This document shows, piece after piece, positions 25,999 to 35,679 of a DNA stretch of 64,000 nucleotides; position 1 is the first letter of the stretch; every line of letters begins with the position of its first letter. This DNA is from Gracilimonas sp040904925 (GTDB lineage: Bacteria; Bacteroidota; Rhodothermia; Balneolales; Balneolaceae). The stretch spans positions 1 to 64,000 of the forward strand of contig JBBDSP010000007.1 in NCBI GenBank assembly GCA_040904925.1, given 5' to 3'. Made by a program: the position numbers and the translations under genes. The notes under the pieces are model-generated. The model made no database searches. It was not told the origin of the DNA and was given only the letters and a program-made list of their open reading frames with translations.

Positions 25999-28335
25999 CT
26001 AATTACTCTCAGGTGAAGAAGTCATTCCAAGCTGTTCCTTAACTCTTTTCATGCCTTCCGCGGCTTTGAGTTTCCAGTCTTCGGTTACATATCTGCGGAC
26101 CATCAAGACCGAGCAAGGAGCACGATCAGCAATAATATCAGGAATTGTACCAAACAGAACGTTTCGAATACCCCATTCATGAGATGCGCCTATAATGAGG
26201 AGGTCGTCCTCGTGCTCTTCAAGTTCTGATAAAATACCACCGGTCACATCATCAGATTCTTTTACGGTTATTTCCAGCCGGTCAAATCCTTCAAGTAATG
26301 GTTTGATACGTTCCCGCAGTTCTTTTTCCTCATTCTCTATATCAGTGCCAGGTTTTACTAGCCTGAGGATCCTTAAGTTAGCATCTACCGCTTGTGCAAT
26401 ACGGATCCCAATCTCCATGCCGAGGCGTGCGTGAAGTCCGCCACCCCATGGCACTACAACAGATCGGATCTCATCGAGGTTGCGGTCTTTTAAAACAGAA
26501 ATGTCAGCTTTTAAATTTTTAATGATCCGTTGTACCGGAGAATTATAAATTCTTCCAAGGCTAAATCCGCCTTGCCAGCCCATTACCAACATATCGGCTT
26601 GTCTGTTTTCAGTTTCTGAAACTAGTCCTTTGAAAATATCATGAGAAGCAGCACTTGCCGATTCAAATGTAGTTGAGGAAAGTGCACTTTTAGTTGCTTG
26701 CTCCAGGGTTTCCTCTTTCGATCTTATGCTGATCTCCTCAATACTTTCTCTAACCGGTTTTTGTTCTTCCAGCATTTTATCAATAGTAGAGACCGGAGTC
26801 TGAAAAGGGACTTTAAGCATGTTCAATCCTGTTACTTTTCCGCCCTCCTCTTTACCTGTGGCTATCAGTTGTGAGATCTTAAGCAGCGCTTTTTCATGTG
26901 CAGGATTGGCGAGTGCCGTTACAATATTTCGACCTTCTTTAGCACTTAATGAACGAATGGCAGGAGTCCACTCTTCAAATTCAGATTCATGCAATTCTAC
27001 CGGCGCGGTGAACATCGCGAATCCAAGTTCATCCCAATTTTCTTTCAGTTCAGGCAGGGCATGTTCAATTTCAACCCGCGATCTTCCCCAGGCCAAGTAC
27101 CAGACAAGGCTTCCAATAATAAGAACAACAACTGCGATCTGGGCGAAAGTGCCTGAATATACAATGATAGATAAACATCCTACTGCAGCTAAGATCTGAA
27201 GCCAGGGTGTGCCGGGCGTACGATAGGTAGGCTTGTACCAATCGGGATGGGAAACTCTTAAAACTACACACCCAATATTTAAAGCAGCATAACTGTAAAG
27301 CTGAAGAACACTGGCTATTTTCGCGAGGTCTTCAAGGCTTTCGAGCAGTAAAAATAAAAGAGCCAATATTCCTGTAAGAATAATAGCACGGTACGGAGTA
27401 AGCAACTTATGGTGGATGTCTGCAAGCCAGTTGGGAACCATTCGGTCACGCGCCATTGCAAGATTGATTCTCGAGGAGGCCATGATGCTGGCATTGGCAG
27501 AAGAAAGGGTTGCTAACAGCCCGGCGATAATAACAGCGACCGCTCCGGGACTCCCAAGGATGGTTCGTGCTGCTGTGGTTAACGGATCTCGCACATCGGC
27601 AATGGTTGATTGCTCAAACATACCACCGATCACTAAAACAATAACAACATACAGAACGGTAACCAGGGCAACGGAGCCAATAAGTGCTCTTGGTAAATTT
27701 TTAGATGGATCTTTGATCTCTTCTGCGACGGCCGCGATCTTTACAAATCCAAGGAATGATACAAACACCAGAGCGGTAGTAGCTGAAATGGAATCAAACC
27801 CAAATGGCATGAATGGGTCGTAGTTGGCAGCATCGATATGAAAGACGCCCATCACACTAAAGGTGCCCAATATTGCAAAAAGAATGAACACAACGACTAC
27901 TTGTGTACGACCGGATTCCTTAGCCCCCACAACGTTCAAAATAGTTAAAAGGACACCGCCTATTACAGCGCCCCAAAATGCGGTAATGGGAAGAAACTGG
28001 GAGAGGTATTCCCCCAGCCCGAAAAGATAAAAAGCGATGGCAAAGGTAAGGCTCAACCAGATCCCCACTCCAGATATAGCGCCCATAGCAGGACCTAAAG
28101 ACCGGGAGACAAAAAAGTAATCTCCTCCCGAAGTAGGCATTCCCGTTGCCAGTTCTGCAGCACTTGATGCCGTGATCATACAAACTACACCGGCGATCAG
28201 GTAGGCAAAAATGGCAGCCGGCCCTGACATTTCAAGGGCTACTCCTGCCAATAAAAAAATGCCGGCACCTATCATAGTGCCGGCTCCGATAGTCAGCGCA
28301 TCCCAAAATCCTAGTTCACGTTTTAAATCTGGCAT
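25999..28335 (-). CDS. APC-family amino acid permease fused to two Usp-like domains
   Basis: 778 residues. The first 430 form a 12-helix APC transporter (GAGTMIGAGIFLLAG and GGDYFFVSRSLGP at the start, EEIKDPSKNLPRALIGS in the middle) that would move amino acids or polyamines across the inner membrane. The cytoplasmic C-terminus carries two UspA-type domains, about 450-600 and 620-760. The second has the nucleotide-binding-type GASHEWGIRNVLFGTIPDIIADRAP region. The domains may sense adenine nucleotides or regulate transport. Substrate unknown. Single gene. Confidence 0.85.
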   Translation of the reverse strand: MPDLKRELGFWDALTIGAGTMIGAGIFLLAGVALEMSGPAAIFAYLIAGVVCMITASSAAELATGMPTSGGDYFFVSRSLGPAMGAISGVGIWLSLTFAIAFYLFGLGEYLSQFLPITAFWGAVIGGVLLTILNVVGAKESGRTQVVVVFILFAILGTFSVMGVFHIDAANYDPFMPFGFDSISATTALVFVSFLGFVKIAAVAEEIKDPSKNLPRALIGSVALVTVLYVVIVLVIGGMFEQSTIADVRDPLTTAARTILGSPGAVAVIIAGLLATLSSANASIMASSRINLAMARDRMVPNWLADIHHKLLTPYRAIILTGILALLFLLLESLEDLAKIASVLQLYSYAALNIGCVVLRVSHPDWYKPTYRTPGTPWLQILAAVGCLSIIVYSGTFAQIAVVVLIIGSLVWYLAWGRSRVEIEHALPELKENWDELGFAMFTAPVELHESEFEEWTPAIRSLSAKEGRNIVTALANPAHEKALLKISQLIATGKEEGGKVTGLNMLKVPFQTPVSTIDKMLEEQKPVRESIEEISIRSKEETLEQATKSALSSTTFESASAASHDIFKGLVSETENRQADMLVMGWQGGFSLGRIYNSPVQRIIKNLKADISVLKDRNLDEIRSVVVPWGGGLHARLGMEIGIRIAQAVDANLRILRLVKPGTDIENEEKELRERIKPLLEGFDRLEITVKESDDVTGGILSELEEHEDDLLIIGASHEWGIRNVLFGTIPDIIADRAPCSVLMVRRYVTEDWKLKAAEGMKRVKEQLGMTSSPESN

Positions 28336-28520
28336 AAATATTATTTGATTAGGGGAGCAAAACTAACACCAATTGAGGAAAAGTAAAATTAAGCTTCGTC
28401 CTGTTTCAATTAGCCATACGGTCGATTTAAACAAAAAAATATCGCCCTTCAGTATTGTAAACAGAAGTCACTTTTTGATAAGATCATGCATTAGAACTAA
28501 ATCACGAAATCAAAGAGGGA

Positions 28521-29423
28521 TTAATTCAATTTAGCCTGTGCATCCATAATAATTTTTTCGACTTCATCCTTCGAGATGCGTTCCGTTTTGTTGCAATACT
28601 GACAAATTACTTCCTGCCCTTCGCCTTCCATATCTTTCAGGTCATCAAGGCTGAGCATAGATAAAGCATTTTTAAATCGTTTGGGAGTACATCGGCAGAA
28701 AAAATCTACCGGCTGGCGATTCAATTCTTTTACTTTCAGGGGTGAAATAGCCTTTGCCATAATCTCATCAATATATTGTCCATCAGATAGCAATTCGTCG
28801 ATGGGCGGGAATGAACCTAAACGTTCCTGAAGCATATCAATTTGTCCATCCGGTGCATCAGGCAGGCGTTGTATCATCAGTCCGCCGGCGTGGGTGACAG
28901 TGCCCTGTTCATCAATCCCTACATCAATTAGCAGGGCGGAAGGGATTTGTTCGGATTGGGCAAGGTAGTGAGCTACATCACTGTTCACATCACCTTTAAC
29001 CAACTGAATACTGCTTGTGCGAGGTTCTGCTTCATTATATAAAATCTTAGAAAAAGTAAGGACGCCAAGGCCGATACCATCTCCAAGTTCTGTGTCCGGA
29101 TCGGAATAATCGAGCTCAGCAGTGGGGTTTTTAACATATCCGCGAATTTCACCTACAGAATTTGCTTCAGCCACCAAATGACCGATGGGGCCGTTTCCGT
29201 CCATACGAAGTTGTATGCGCTCTTCGCCCTTCAATTCAGAAGCTAAAAGCATAGTTGCGGTCAAGGCCTTCCCTAGAATAACAGTATTAAGCAGTGAAAG
29301 GTTATGATTATCTCGTGCTGTTTTTACAACCTCAGTAGTTTTAACAATAGATATTTTGAAGTGGCCGTCTGTGGTAATTCCCTTGATAAGCCGGTCTTTG
29401 AAATTATACTCTTCAATGTTCAT
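28521..29423 (-). CDS. hslO: Redox-regulated chaperone Hsp33
   Basis: Cytoplasmic holdase activated by oxidation, 300 residues. The core domain includes MDGNGPIGHL and GKALTATMLLASEL. The zinc switch near the C-terminus has a CxC in FFCRCTPKRF and a CxxC in VICQYCNK, so the redox site is complete. Monocistronic; the candidate small RNA upstream has its own terminator. Confidence 0.95.
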   Translation of the reverse strand: MNIEEYNFKDRLIKGITTDGHFKISIVKTTEVVKTARDNHNLSLLNTVILGKALTATMLLASELKGEERIQLRMDGNGPIGHLVAEANSVGEIRGYVKNPTAELDYSDPDTELGDGIGLGVLTFSKILYNEAEPRTSSIQLVKGDVNSDVAHYLAQSEQIPSALLIDVGIDEQGTVTHAGGLMIQRLPDAPDGQIDMLQERLGSFPPIDELLSDGQYIDEIMAKAISPLKVKELNRQPVDFFCRCTPKRFKNALSMLSLDDLKDMEGEGQEVICQYCNKTERISKDEVEKIIMDAQAKLN

Positions 29424-29595
29424 AGGAGTGATAGAATGCTGTTTTAAATGTATCTCTATTTGGATTTATTTCGCCCTAAAGATACGCAGAAAAATGGATT
29501 TTATTGGAAGATGGAATTTAGCAATGGTATATGCCGCATAATTAAACAAAGGTAGGAGTGGAGGCTCAGTAATTCTGAACAAGTCCAATTTCCAC

Positions 29596-29745
29596 AAAAA
29601 AAACGCCCCGAAGCAGAGCCCGCCTTTAGATTAGCGAGTAGATTTTAGTACTATCCAAAATTAACTGGAGCTGTTGGGGTGAACTATCAGAGCGTCTAGT
29701 AAGATCTAGGTTCCGTATTAGTCCCCAACAGCAGAGCGAGTTCTA
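29596..29745 (-). ncRNA. Candidate structured small RNA of unknown family
   Basis: A gene-free 344-base gap (29424-29767) holds a minus-strand unit. GCTGTTGGGG, in the strand-neutral stem 29670-29679 / 29723-29732, makes a 10-bp hairpin with inner stems GAAC/GTTC and CTAG/CTAG. At the 3' end, a GCUCU / GGGGC hairpin (complement of 29605-29619) precedes eight U (29596-29603). Upstream, a weak promoter could be CTGAAG and TATAGA. The size of about 150 nt fits a 6S-like or other regulatory RNA, but I cannot assign a family and saw no match to 4.5S, tmRNA or RNase P. Confidence 0.45.
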
Positions 29746-29767
29746 TAATTTGTTTAATTTATATTCT

Positions 29768-31141
29768 TCAGTCTCCAAAAGAACCTGCAGGGCCGGGAAA
29801 TACCACTGGGCTTTCAAAGCCATCTTTAGATACACTGGCCACACCGAAATAGTAGTTATCGATCACCACATTTTCGAGGGTGTGTTCAGTGACATCAGCA
29901 GGAACAAATACATTTTTTTCCCATTGGTTAGAATCCGTAAGTCGCCAGTAGATTTTGTATCCGGCAAGCTGTGGGTTTTGATCCGGGTCCAGGGCTTTCC
30001 AGCTCAAGGTAGCACTTGGGCGAACTGCACCTGAAATTTCTACTTCAGCAGGCGGTCGGGGTGCCCAGGATATTCCTGCCATAACCACCGCATTTAATCC
30101 CGTTAATTTTGCGGCGTAATCAAATTCAACTTCGCTCAATACATCGCCGTATTCCACTCCGTTTTCTGTTCTAATGTCCTGATGCTGATGATTATAGTCC
30201 TCATTAGTTTCCATAATGCGAACCCCTGGGAATCCGGCATCATTGAATGGTCGATGATGTCCTCCACGACCAAATCGATCCAGACGGTAGATCATCATTA
30301 CATCTAAATTTCTTATGTATAGATCTGCCATTTTATCCACATAACGGGCAAGGTTTCGGGAAGGTGAATCTACTTCGCCGCCTGTAAACCTTCGGATACG
30401 GGCTTCTCGCTCTGTTTCAACGGCACGGGTTCCTTCTGAAAATACGCGGGCAGTGGTATTATCGATCACCCCGTTTATTCCCTGAATATTTCCGATCATA
30501 TCATTATTCAAAACTCCTTTGATATCCCAGGCTTGTTCTTTCGCGTATTCGGCTAAGATCTGCCCGCCAAATAATCCCTGTTCTTCCCCGGAAAGCTGAG
30601 CGTACATGATGGAGCCTTCAAACTCATATTGAGAAAGTACCCTGGCTGACTCAAGAACTCCTGCTACACCGGAGGCATTATCATTGGCGCCCGGTGAAAC
30701 GGATTCGCCATCCATCACTTCACTTACTCGGGAATCAATATCGCCGCTCATCATCACAAAACGGTTCGGATCGGCCGTACCTCTTTGAATAGCCACTACA
30801 TTGACGATTTCGACCGGTTCAGGGATACGGTTTTCCCCACCCACATAATCACGAACATAAAAAACTTCCAGGCATCCACCACAGGCTTCAGAAATATTTT
30901 CAAACTCCTCTTTCAGCCATCTCCGTGCAGCTCCTATTCCTTCTGTATCGGAAGTGGTATCTGATAAGGTATGACGGGTTTCAAAACCAACTAATTTTGT
31001 GATATCTGCTTCAATGCGATCGGCCGAAGGAGCTTCTCCAATTTCGCGTAATACTTCAGTTTGAAGTGTTTGAGCCATTGTGGCTCCTGCAAACAACGTC
31101 ACAAATACTAAAGATAGAACCGTAGCTTTTATTGATTTCAT
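29768..31141 (-). CDS. M28-family metallopeptidase with fibronectin-like C-terminus
   Basis: 457 residues, secreted (signal peptide MKSIKATVLSLVFVTLFAGATMAQ). The peptidase domain, about 110-360, has PGANDNASGV (bridging Asp), LSGEEQGLFG (Glu pair), NNDMIGN and a C-terminal His. The first zinc ligand, normally His in GHYDS, is Asp134 here in SGDIDSR. The last 90 residues are fibronectin type III-like (ATLSWKALDPDQNPQLAGYKIYW). Probable secreted aminopeptidase, though the changed ligand leaves activity open. Confidence 0.82.
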   Translation of the reverse strand: MKSIKATVLSLVFVTLFAGATMAQTLQTEVLREIGEAPSADRIEADITKLVGFETRHTLSDTTSDTEGIGAARRWLKEEFENISEACGGCLEVFYVRDYVGGENRIPEPVEIVNVVAIQRGTADPNRFVMMSGDIDSRVSEVMDGESVSPGANDNASGVAGVLESARVLSQYEFEGSIMYAQLSGEEQGLFGGQILAEYAKEQAWDIKGVLNNDMIGNIQGINGVIDNTTARVFSEGTRAVETEREARIRRFTGGEVDSPSRNLARYVDKMADLYIRNLDVMMIYRLDRFGRGGHHRPFNDAGFPGVRIMETNEDYNHQHQDIRTENGVEYGDVLSEVEFDYAAKLTGLNAVVMAGISWAPRPPAEVEISGAVRPSATLSWKALDPDQNPQLAGYKIYWRLTDSNQWEKNVFVPADVTEHTLENVVIDNYYFGVASVSKDGFESPVVFPGPAGSFGD

Positions 31142-31168
31142 AGTGTCCTGTTTATTGAAATGATCTTG

Positions 31169-31591
31169 TTAATCTTTATCCTGATCTAAATAATCCTGCA
31201 AATTTTGCTGAAATTTGATCTGGGCTTTTAAACCTGCGCGGTGACCGAGTAATCCACCTAAACCGCAAGCGAGTATAATGGTAAACATAAAGGTGAGCTC
31301 AAAATCTCCCAGTCCTGCATCATATAACTGAACCCAAACAAGTGGAGGAATGGCTACCAATAATCCAAAAATATAGGGAACGGGATTGGCACCCTGAAGT
31401 CGCCGCATAAAACGTCGCCCTGTCACAAACGTGATGTTCAGGTAAACAAACCCAAATCCCAATAAGAACAGAGTGCCTACATAAGTTGGGTCACTTACCA
31501 TTTTCAGGAATTCGGAGGAGAAAAGCGTAAAAGCAGCCGAGGCTATAAATACACCGGATGCATAAAAAATTAATCGGGGAAGATTATCCAA
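31169..31591 (-). CDS. Small membrane protein of unknown function
   Basis: About 140 residues with four hydrophobic segments and a charged C-terminal tail (AGLKAQIKFQQNLQDYLDQDKD). There is no ATG before the first segment. I placed the start at a TTG at 31591 (LDNLPRLIFYAS); another TTG at 31669 would add 26 residues that look non-coding, and the first ATG, at 31501, would cut the first helix. No family recognised. Confidence 0.55.
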   Translation of the reverse strand: MDNLPRLIFYASGVFIASAAFTLFSSEFLKMVSDPTYVGTLFLLGFGFVYLNITFVTGRRFMRRLQGANPVPYIFGLLVAIPPLVWVQLYDAGLGDFELTFMFTIILACGLGGLLGHRAGLKAQIKFQQNLQDYLDQDKD

Positions 31592-31726
31592 TGTGAAATG
31601 ATCTGTTTGAATTGATGAATTAAATGTGTGGCAGAAATTCCTAAAAACAAATCCCAAATTCCAATGCAATCATATCTTTTAACCAGTATGGATTTTGCGC
31701 TTGCTGATGCTTGAATACAATAAGAC

Positions 31727-33055
31727 TTATCTGCCGGAAAGCCAGCTTTCAGGGTTTACAAATTGATTACCATCACGTACTGCAAAGAAAACTACTTCGC
31801 CCAGTTCTGACTGAGGGGTGCCTGAGAGCCCTACCATGTTACCTTTATTTACTTCTTCTCCTACCTCAACGTCAATTCGACTCAGGTTTCCATACACTGT
31901 ATAATAGGAACCATGTTTAACCAGAACAACGTCTCCATAGCCCGGGAAGGGCAAAATATTTAATACATAGCCCCCTGCTACAGCCCTTACTTCAGAACCT
32001 GCTTCACTTACAATGTTTATTCCTTCATGTTCAGTAACCGTTCCGTACAATGGATTTCTTACCCGTCCGAATTTCTTGGCAATTGTTTTACTTTCTACCG
32101 GCCAGTCCAGCTGACCTTTTGCCTGTGAAAAAGAATTTTCATAGGCCGAAAGTTCTTCATCACTTACAAAGCTTTCACGATTCCCGGAGGGGCTGGAATA
32201 TCTCTCTACTTCTTCGGCACGCCGACCGGCATCAGCTATGTTTCGGGCTTGTGCAAGTCTTCTAAGGCGCTCATTTTCTTCTTCACGAAGTTCCTCTTCA
32301 GCAGCGATCAGGTCAGTGAAGGTGCTTTCCATATTTTCCTTTGCTTCCCTGGTTTCACGTAGCTCAGCCAGCCATGTGCTTCGCTCTTGTTTGATCTCTT
32401 CCACCGTTTGCTCTTGTTGCTGTCGCTGACTGCCTAATTCTTCTTTCTCAATACGAATCTCTTCCAGCACTTCACCGTTTCGGCTATAGCTTTCTTCCAG
32501 ATCTTCTTTCACTTCATCCAGCTCACTTTTAGCTTGCGTGATCACATCGGTCTGTTTAGTTTTTTGTTCATCAAAACGGCGGAGGTAATTAGATCGGACC
32601 AGCATTTGGTTGATGGATTCTGAGGTCAGTAGCATTTCCATGTTTCCGGAACGCCCATTCTTATAGGCATACAAAATGATCTTCTTGTAGTTCTCGATCA
32701 GTTGCTCCAGTTCAAGCTCTCTCAATTCGATCTCCTGTTCCGTCAACGTGATCTCAGCTTCAATCTGTTTTTGCTCTTCCTGAAGGCTTTGGATCTTATC
32801 ATCCTGCAGCGCTATCAGGTTATTCAAAGACTGAAATTGCTCATAAGAACGGTCGAAGCGCTCCTCTGCCTTATTAACCCTTTCCTGGTAATTCTTTATC
32901 CGGGCATCCAACACATTGATCTCTGCACGTGTATTTTGCTGTCTCCTCAACAATTCTTCTCTTTTTTCCTCAAATGTCTGTGCAAGGAGATCTCCACTCA
33001 TCAGAAGGCCAATACAAATTGTGGCTAAGATTTTAATGTAGCTACTGCTTTTCAT
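31727..33055 (-). CDS. EnvC-type murein hydrolase activator (coiled coil plus LytM domain)
   Basis: 442 residues: signal peptide, then a long coiled coil about 25-265 (repeated EEL, QEEQKQIEAE and EIRIEKEELG heptads), then an M23/LytM domain about 320-435 (TVTEHEGINIV, VLVKHGSYYTVYGNLS). In HEGINIV the usual metal-binding Asp is Asn, so like EnvC it is probably not a peptidase itself but an activator of amidases at the septum. Last gene of a three-gene operon; ATG overlaps the stop of the DUF4292 gene in ATGA. Confidence 0.85.
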   Translation of the reverse strand: MKSSSYIKILATICIGLLMSGDLLAQTFEEKREELLRRQQNTRAEINVLDARIKNYQERVNKAEERFDRSYEQFQSLNNLIALQDDKIQSLQEEQKQIEAEITLTEQEIELRELELEQLIENYKKIILYAYKNGRSGNMEMLLTSESINQMLVRSNYLRRFDEQKTKQTDVITQAKSELDEVKEDLEESYSRNGEVLEEIRIEKEELGSQRQQQEQTVEEIKQERSTWLAELRETREAKENMESTFTDLIAAEEELREEENERLRRLAQARNIADAGRRAEEVERYSSPSGNRESFVSDEELSAYENSFSQAKGQLDWPVESKTIAKKFGRVRNPLYGTVTEHEGINIVSEAGSEVRAVAGGYVLNILPFPGYGDVVLVKHGSYYTVYGNLSRIDVEVGEEVNKGNMVGLSGTPQSELGEVVFFAVRDGNQFVNPESWLSGR

Positions 33056-33813
33056 AAACGTCGAATAGTGATGTTATCGGGGATATCGATCTTGAGATTC
33101 AGCCGATCAGGATTAACATTTAGACTTCGAACCAAAAACACAACCCTGGATGATTGATCTGAACTGAATATCGTTATTTTTCGGGGCAATACGAACCCCT
33201 CAAGCTCACCATAGCTTTCGTAAATGATCCTGGAGTAGGGAGCAGCACTATCACTATTTTGATCAACCTGTTCTACCCATCCGGTTTCTTTATTTACAAA
33301 AACCTGTGCACCATTTTTTAAACGCAGCTGATACGAATTATTGCTTTCAAAAACAGACCGCACATCTTCTTTATCAACTGTGAAGTTGACCAGGTCCAGA
33401 ATATTGATCGAAGAAAGCTCATTCAGGCTTGTCGCCCGGCTGTCATAGATCGAGATCTTTTCAGCTTCTTTGTCCAGGCGATTATAAATGAGGATGGAAT
33501 CCCGGTCCACCAGCATTTGCCCACCTTCGATCCCTATTCGGTTTTGAATAGTCAGTAAACTCAATTCCCGGTCTGCCTGAAAGTCTATCGTAACGCGGTC
33601 ACTGTTTCCAGGCTCGCTCACCAAAGCCCGGCCCCGGCCGGAAATAGCACTTAAGGTAGTTGAATAATCAGGAATTGCATTAACAATAGTTTCCTTATCA
33701 ACTGAACTTCGGGAAAAATCTTCATTGGTAACGGAACGGGAGGTGCTGCAGGCAGATAATGTAAGGGCTGCAATTATCACCAAATAAAAAGGAAAACGAG
33801 AAATCAATTTCAC
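33052..33813 (-). CDS. DUF4292 lipoprotein, possible LolB-like
   Basis: 254 residues with lipobox LSAC, so an envelope lipoprotein. The rest resembles DUF4292, whose fold is compared with LolA/LolB carriers (SAISGRGRALVSEPGNSDRVTIDFQADRELSL). The GTG start at 33813 lies one base after the TPR gene stop; a longer frame to 33996 would overlap that gene by 180 bases and places an internal signal sequence, so it is rejected. Probably acts in outer-membrane lipoprotein or envelope assembly; that is inferred. Confidence 0.75.
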   Translation of the reverse strand: MKLISRFPFYLVIIAALTLSACSTSRSVTNEDFSRSSVDKETIVNAIPDYSTTLSAISGRGRALVSEPGNSDRVTIDFQADRELSLLTIQNRIGIEGGQMLVDRDSILIYNRLDKEAEKISIYDSRATSLNELSSINILDLVNFTVDKEDVRSVFESNNSYQLRLKNGAQVFVNKETGWVEQVDQNSDSAAPYSRIIYESYGELEGFVLPRKITIFSSDQSSRVVFLVRSLNVNPDRLNLKIDIPDNITIRRL

Positions 33814-33814
33814 A

Positions 33815-35500
33815 CTAATTAATTTTTTCTTGAAGATGGGTGCGGCTTGAATCTTTTTCGAGGGCTTTTTCCCACCACTCCTGAGCTTCATCAAGTTCGC
33901 CCAGTTTTTCATACACATCGCCCAAATGCTCCAGCACTTCTGCACTTGCTTCGCCGGTATTGATAGAGGCTTTGATAAATCGTTCGGCACGATCATAATC
34001 TTCTAATTTAAAATACACCCAGCCTACGGTATCAAGGTAAGCCGCATTTTCCGGATTTACTTCAACTACCTTAAGTGCTAATTCCTTCGCACGTTCCAGG
34101 TTTTCTCCCCGCACCGACAAATTGTATGCGTAATTATTCATGGCGTTATCGTTTTCGGAATCGTACCGGAGGGCAAGTTCATAGGCTTCATCCGACTGCT
34201 CGTGCTTTCCAAGATTTGCCCGAACATCACCCAGCGTGCTATATACTACAGATTTAAAAGGCCTGCGCGCCGGTGCCCGTACCGCATTAGAGAGCCAGTC
34301 CTCAGCCTGCTCGTTTTGATCCATCAACATATAAGCACTTCCTACAAAGAATTGAATAAATGCGTCGTCCGGAACAGATTCATTAGCCTTTTCTCCAGCT
34401 TCTACTGTTTCCTCATATTTCTGCTGACTAAGTAACAGCTGAAGACGCTGCCTCCATGCAATATCATCTTCGGGTAGTAGTTCATTGGCTTTTTCAAGCT
34501 TTTCAAGAGCTTTTTCGGGTTGATCCGTTTGCACATAAAACTGACCGGCCAATGTAAAAGCAGGGCCATGATCTGATTCACTTTCAGATAAGCTGTCCAA
34601 GACCCGCTCAGTTTCTATTCGCAGCTGAATATTCTGTGGATCTTTTTGAACTCTTGAATACAAAAAGCGGGCGATATTCATTTTTTCTTCCGCTTCAATA
34701 AGCGGATCAGAAGTAAAATCAGAAAGCAAGGTTCCGGCACTGTCCCACTTTTGTTCATCCAGGTAAATACCTGCTAAGTTGATCAGTGACTGAGGGTCAC
34801 GTGCATTTCTCATAAGCGCATCATTCAGGGTTTCCTTAGCCCTGATTTGGTCTCCCGTTCTGGCATAATATTGGCCCAGGAGATTCAGCATTTCCAAATT
34901 GTCAGGGTCAATTTCACGGATCTTCTCAAGCTGAGTAATCGCAGAGTCAGGAATAGCCAACGCCTCATAATTCCTAAACTTCAGTAAAAGCACCGAAATA
35001 TCAGGTCCGGTTAACCTAAGAATATCATCCAGTGTTTGGTTTGATTTAATGAATTCCCCATAATCTTTATACGTATCAGCCAGCATGTACATAGTCTCAA
35101 AATCATTTGGGTGATAATCGAGCAGTGTATTCAACTCTCTGAGCGTCGCGTTATTTTGTCCTGCGCTTCGGTAAATCTCCGCCAGTTTTAATCGATACCA
35201 TTTATTATCCGGCTCCGCGTCTACTGCTTGTTTCCCATACAAAGCTGCATTTGGTAAGTCATTTAGCTGCAGATAGGTATCAGCCAGTGCATAATCCACG
35301 CCCACGGCAGAATCCAAATTTCGCTTTGCCTCTAATAATAATTCCCGGGCATTTTCATACTCCTCATTCTCAAAAGCTTCCATCCCTTGTATGTATGCAG
35401 ACCTTCCGGAGATCTCTCCTTCTGTTTGCACCTGTCCAAAAACGGGGGTAGCAAAAGCCAAAACTAAAATGATGTACAGGTAATATTTCATAGTATTCAT
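33815..35500 (-). CDS. Secreted TPR-repeat protein
   Basis: About 561 residues, signal peptide MKYYLYIILVLAFATPVFG, then roughly 14 TPR motifs across the whole length (for example LLDYHPNDFETMYMLADTYKDYGEF and AYNLSVRGENLERAKELA). A periplasmic or outer-membrane scaffold. First gene of the TPR / DUF4292 / EnvC operon, an order that recurs in Bacteroidota. The ATG at 35500 is used; an in-frame ATG at 35491 is also possible and one at 35551 adds 17 unsupported residues. Confidence 0.85.
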   Translation of the reverse strand: MNTMKYYLYIILVLAFATPVFGQVQTEGEISGRSAYIQGMEAFENEEYENARELLLEAKRNLDSAVGVDYALADTYLQLNDLPNAALYGKQAVDAEPDNKWYRLKLAEIYRSAGQNNATLRELNTLLDYHPNDFETMYMLADTYKDYGEFIKSNQTLDDILRLTGPDISVLLLKFRNYEALAIPDSAITQLEKIREIDPDNLEMLNLLGQYYARTGDQIRAKETLNDALMRNARDPQSLINLAGIYLDEQKWDSAGTLLSDFTSDPLIEAEEKMNIARFLYSRVQKDPQNIQLRIETERVLDSLSESESDHGPAFTLAGQFYVQTDQPEKALEKLEKANELLPEDDIAWRQRLQLLLSQQKYEETVEAGEKANESVPDDAFIQFFVGSAYMLMDQNEQAEDWLSNAVRAPARRPFKSVVYSTLGDVRANLGKHEQSDEAYELALRYDSENDNAMNNYAYNLSVRGENLERAKELALKVVEVNPENAAYLDTVGWVYFKLEDYDRAERFIKASINTGEASAEVLEHLGDVYEKLGELDEAQEWWEKALEKDSSRTHLQEKIN

Positions 35501-35679
35501 ACTAACGCTAAGTATAACAGGAAAGTGCGATTTATGCTTGTTTAGATTCAATATTACATGATTCTATTTGCCTCAACATTTTAATGTGATTTTCTAATTT
35601 AAAAATGAAGAAACATCTATTTACACAACATCATAATTAGTATTTGTATTGCAGGAACTTCTTTCACTATTTTAAAGCC

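Noticed and set aside
29596..29745. 4.5S RNA, tmRNA or RNase P RNA
   Set aside because: No GGAAGGAAGC-type SRP motif, no alanine-tRNA-like ends, and too short for RNase P.
33814..33996. Longer N-terminus of the DUF4292 lipoprotein
   Set aside because: It would overlap the TPR gene by about 180 bases and place the signal peptide internally; a GTG at 33813 starts just after that gene's stop.
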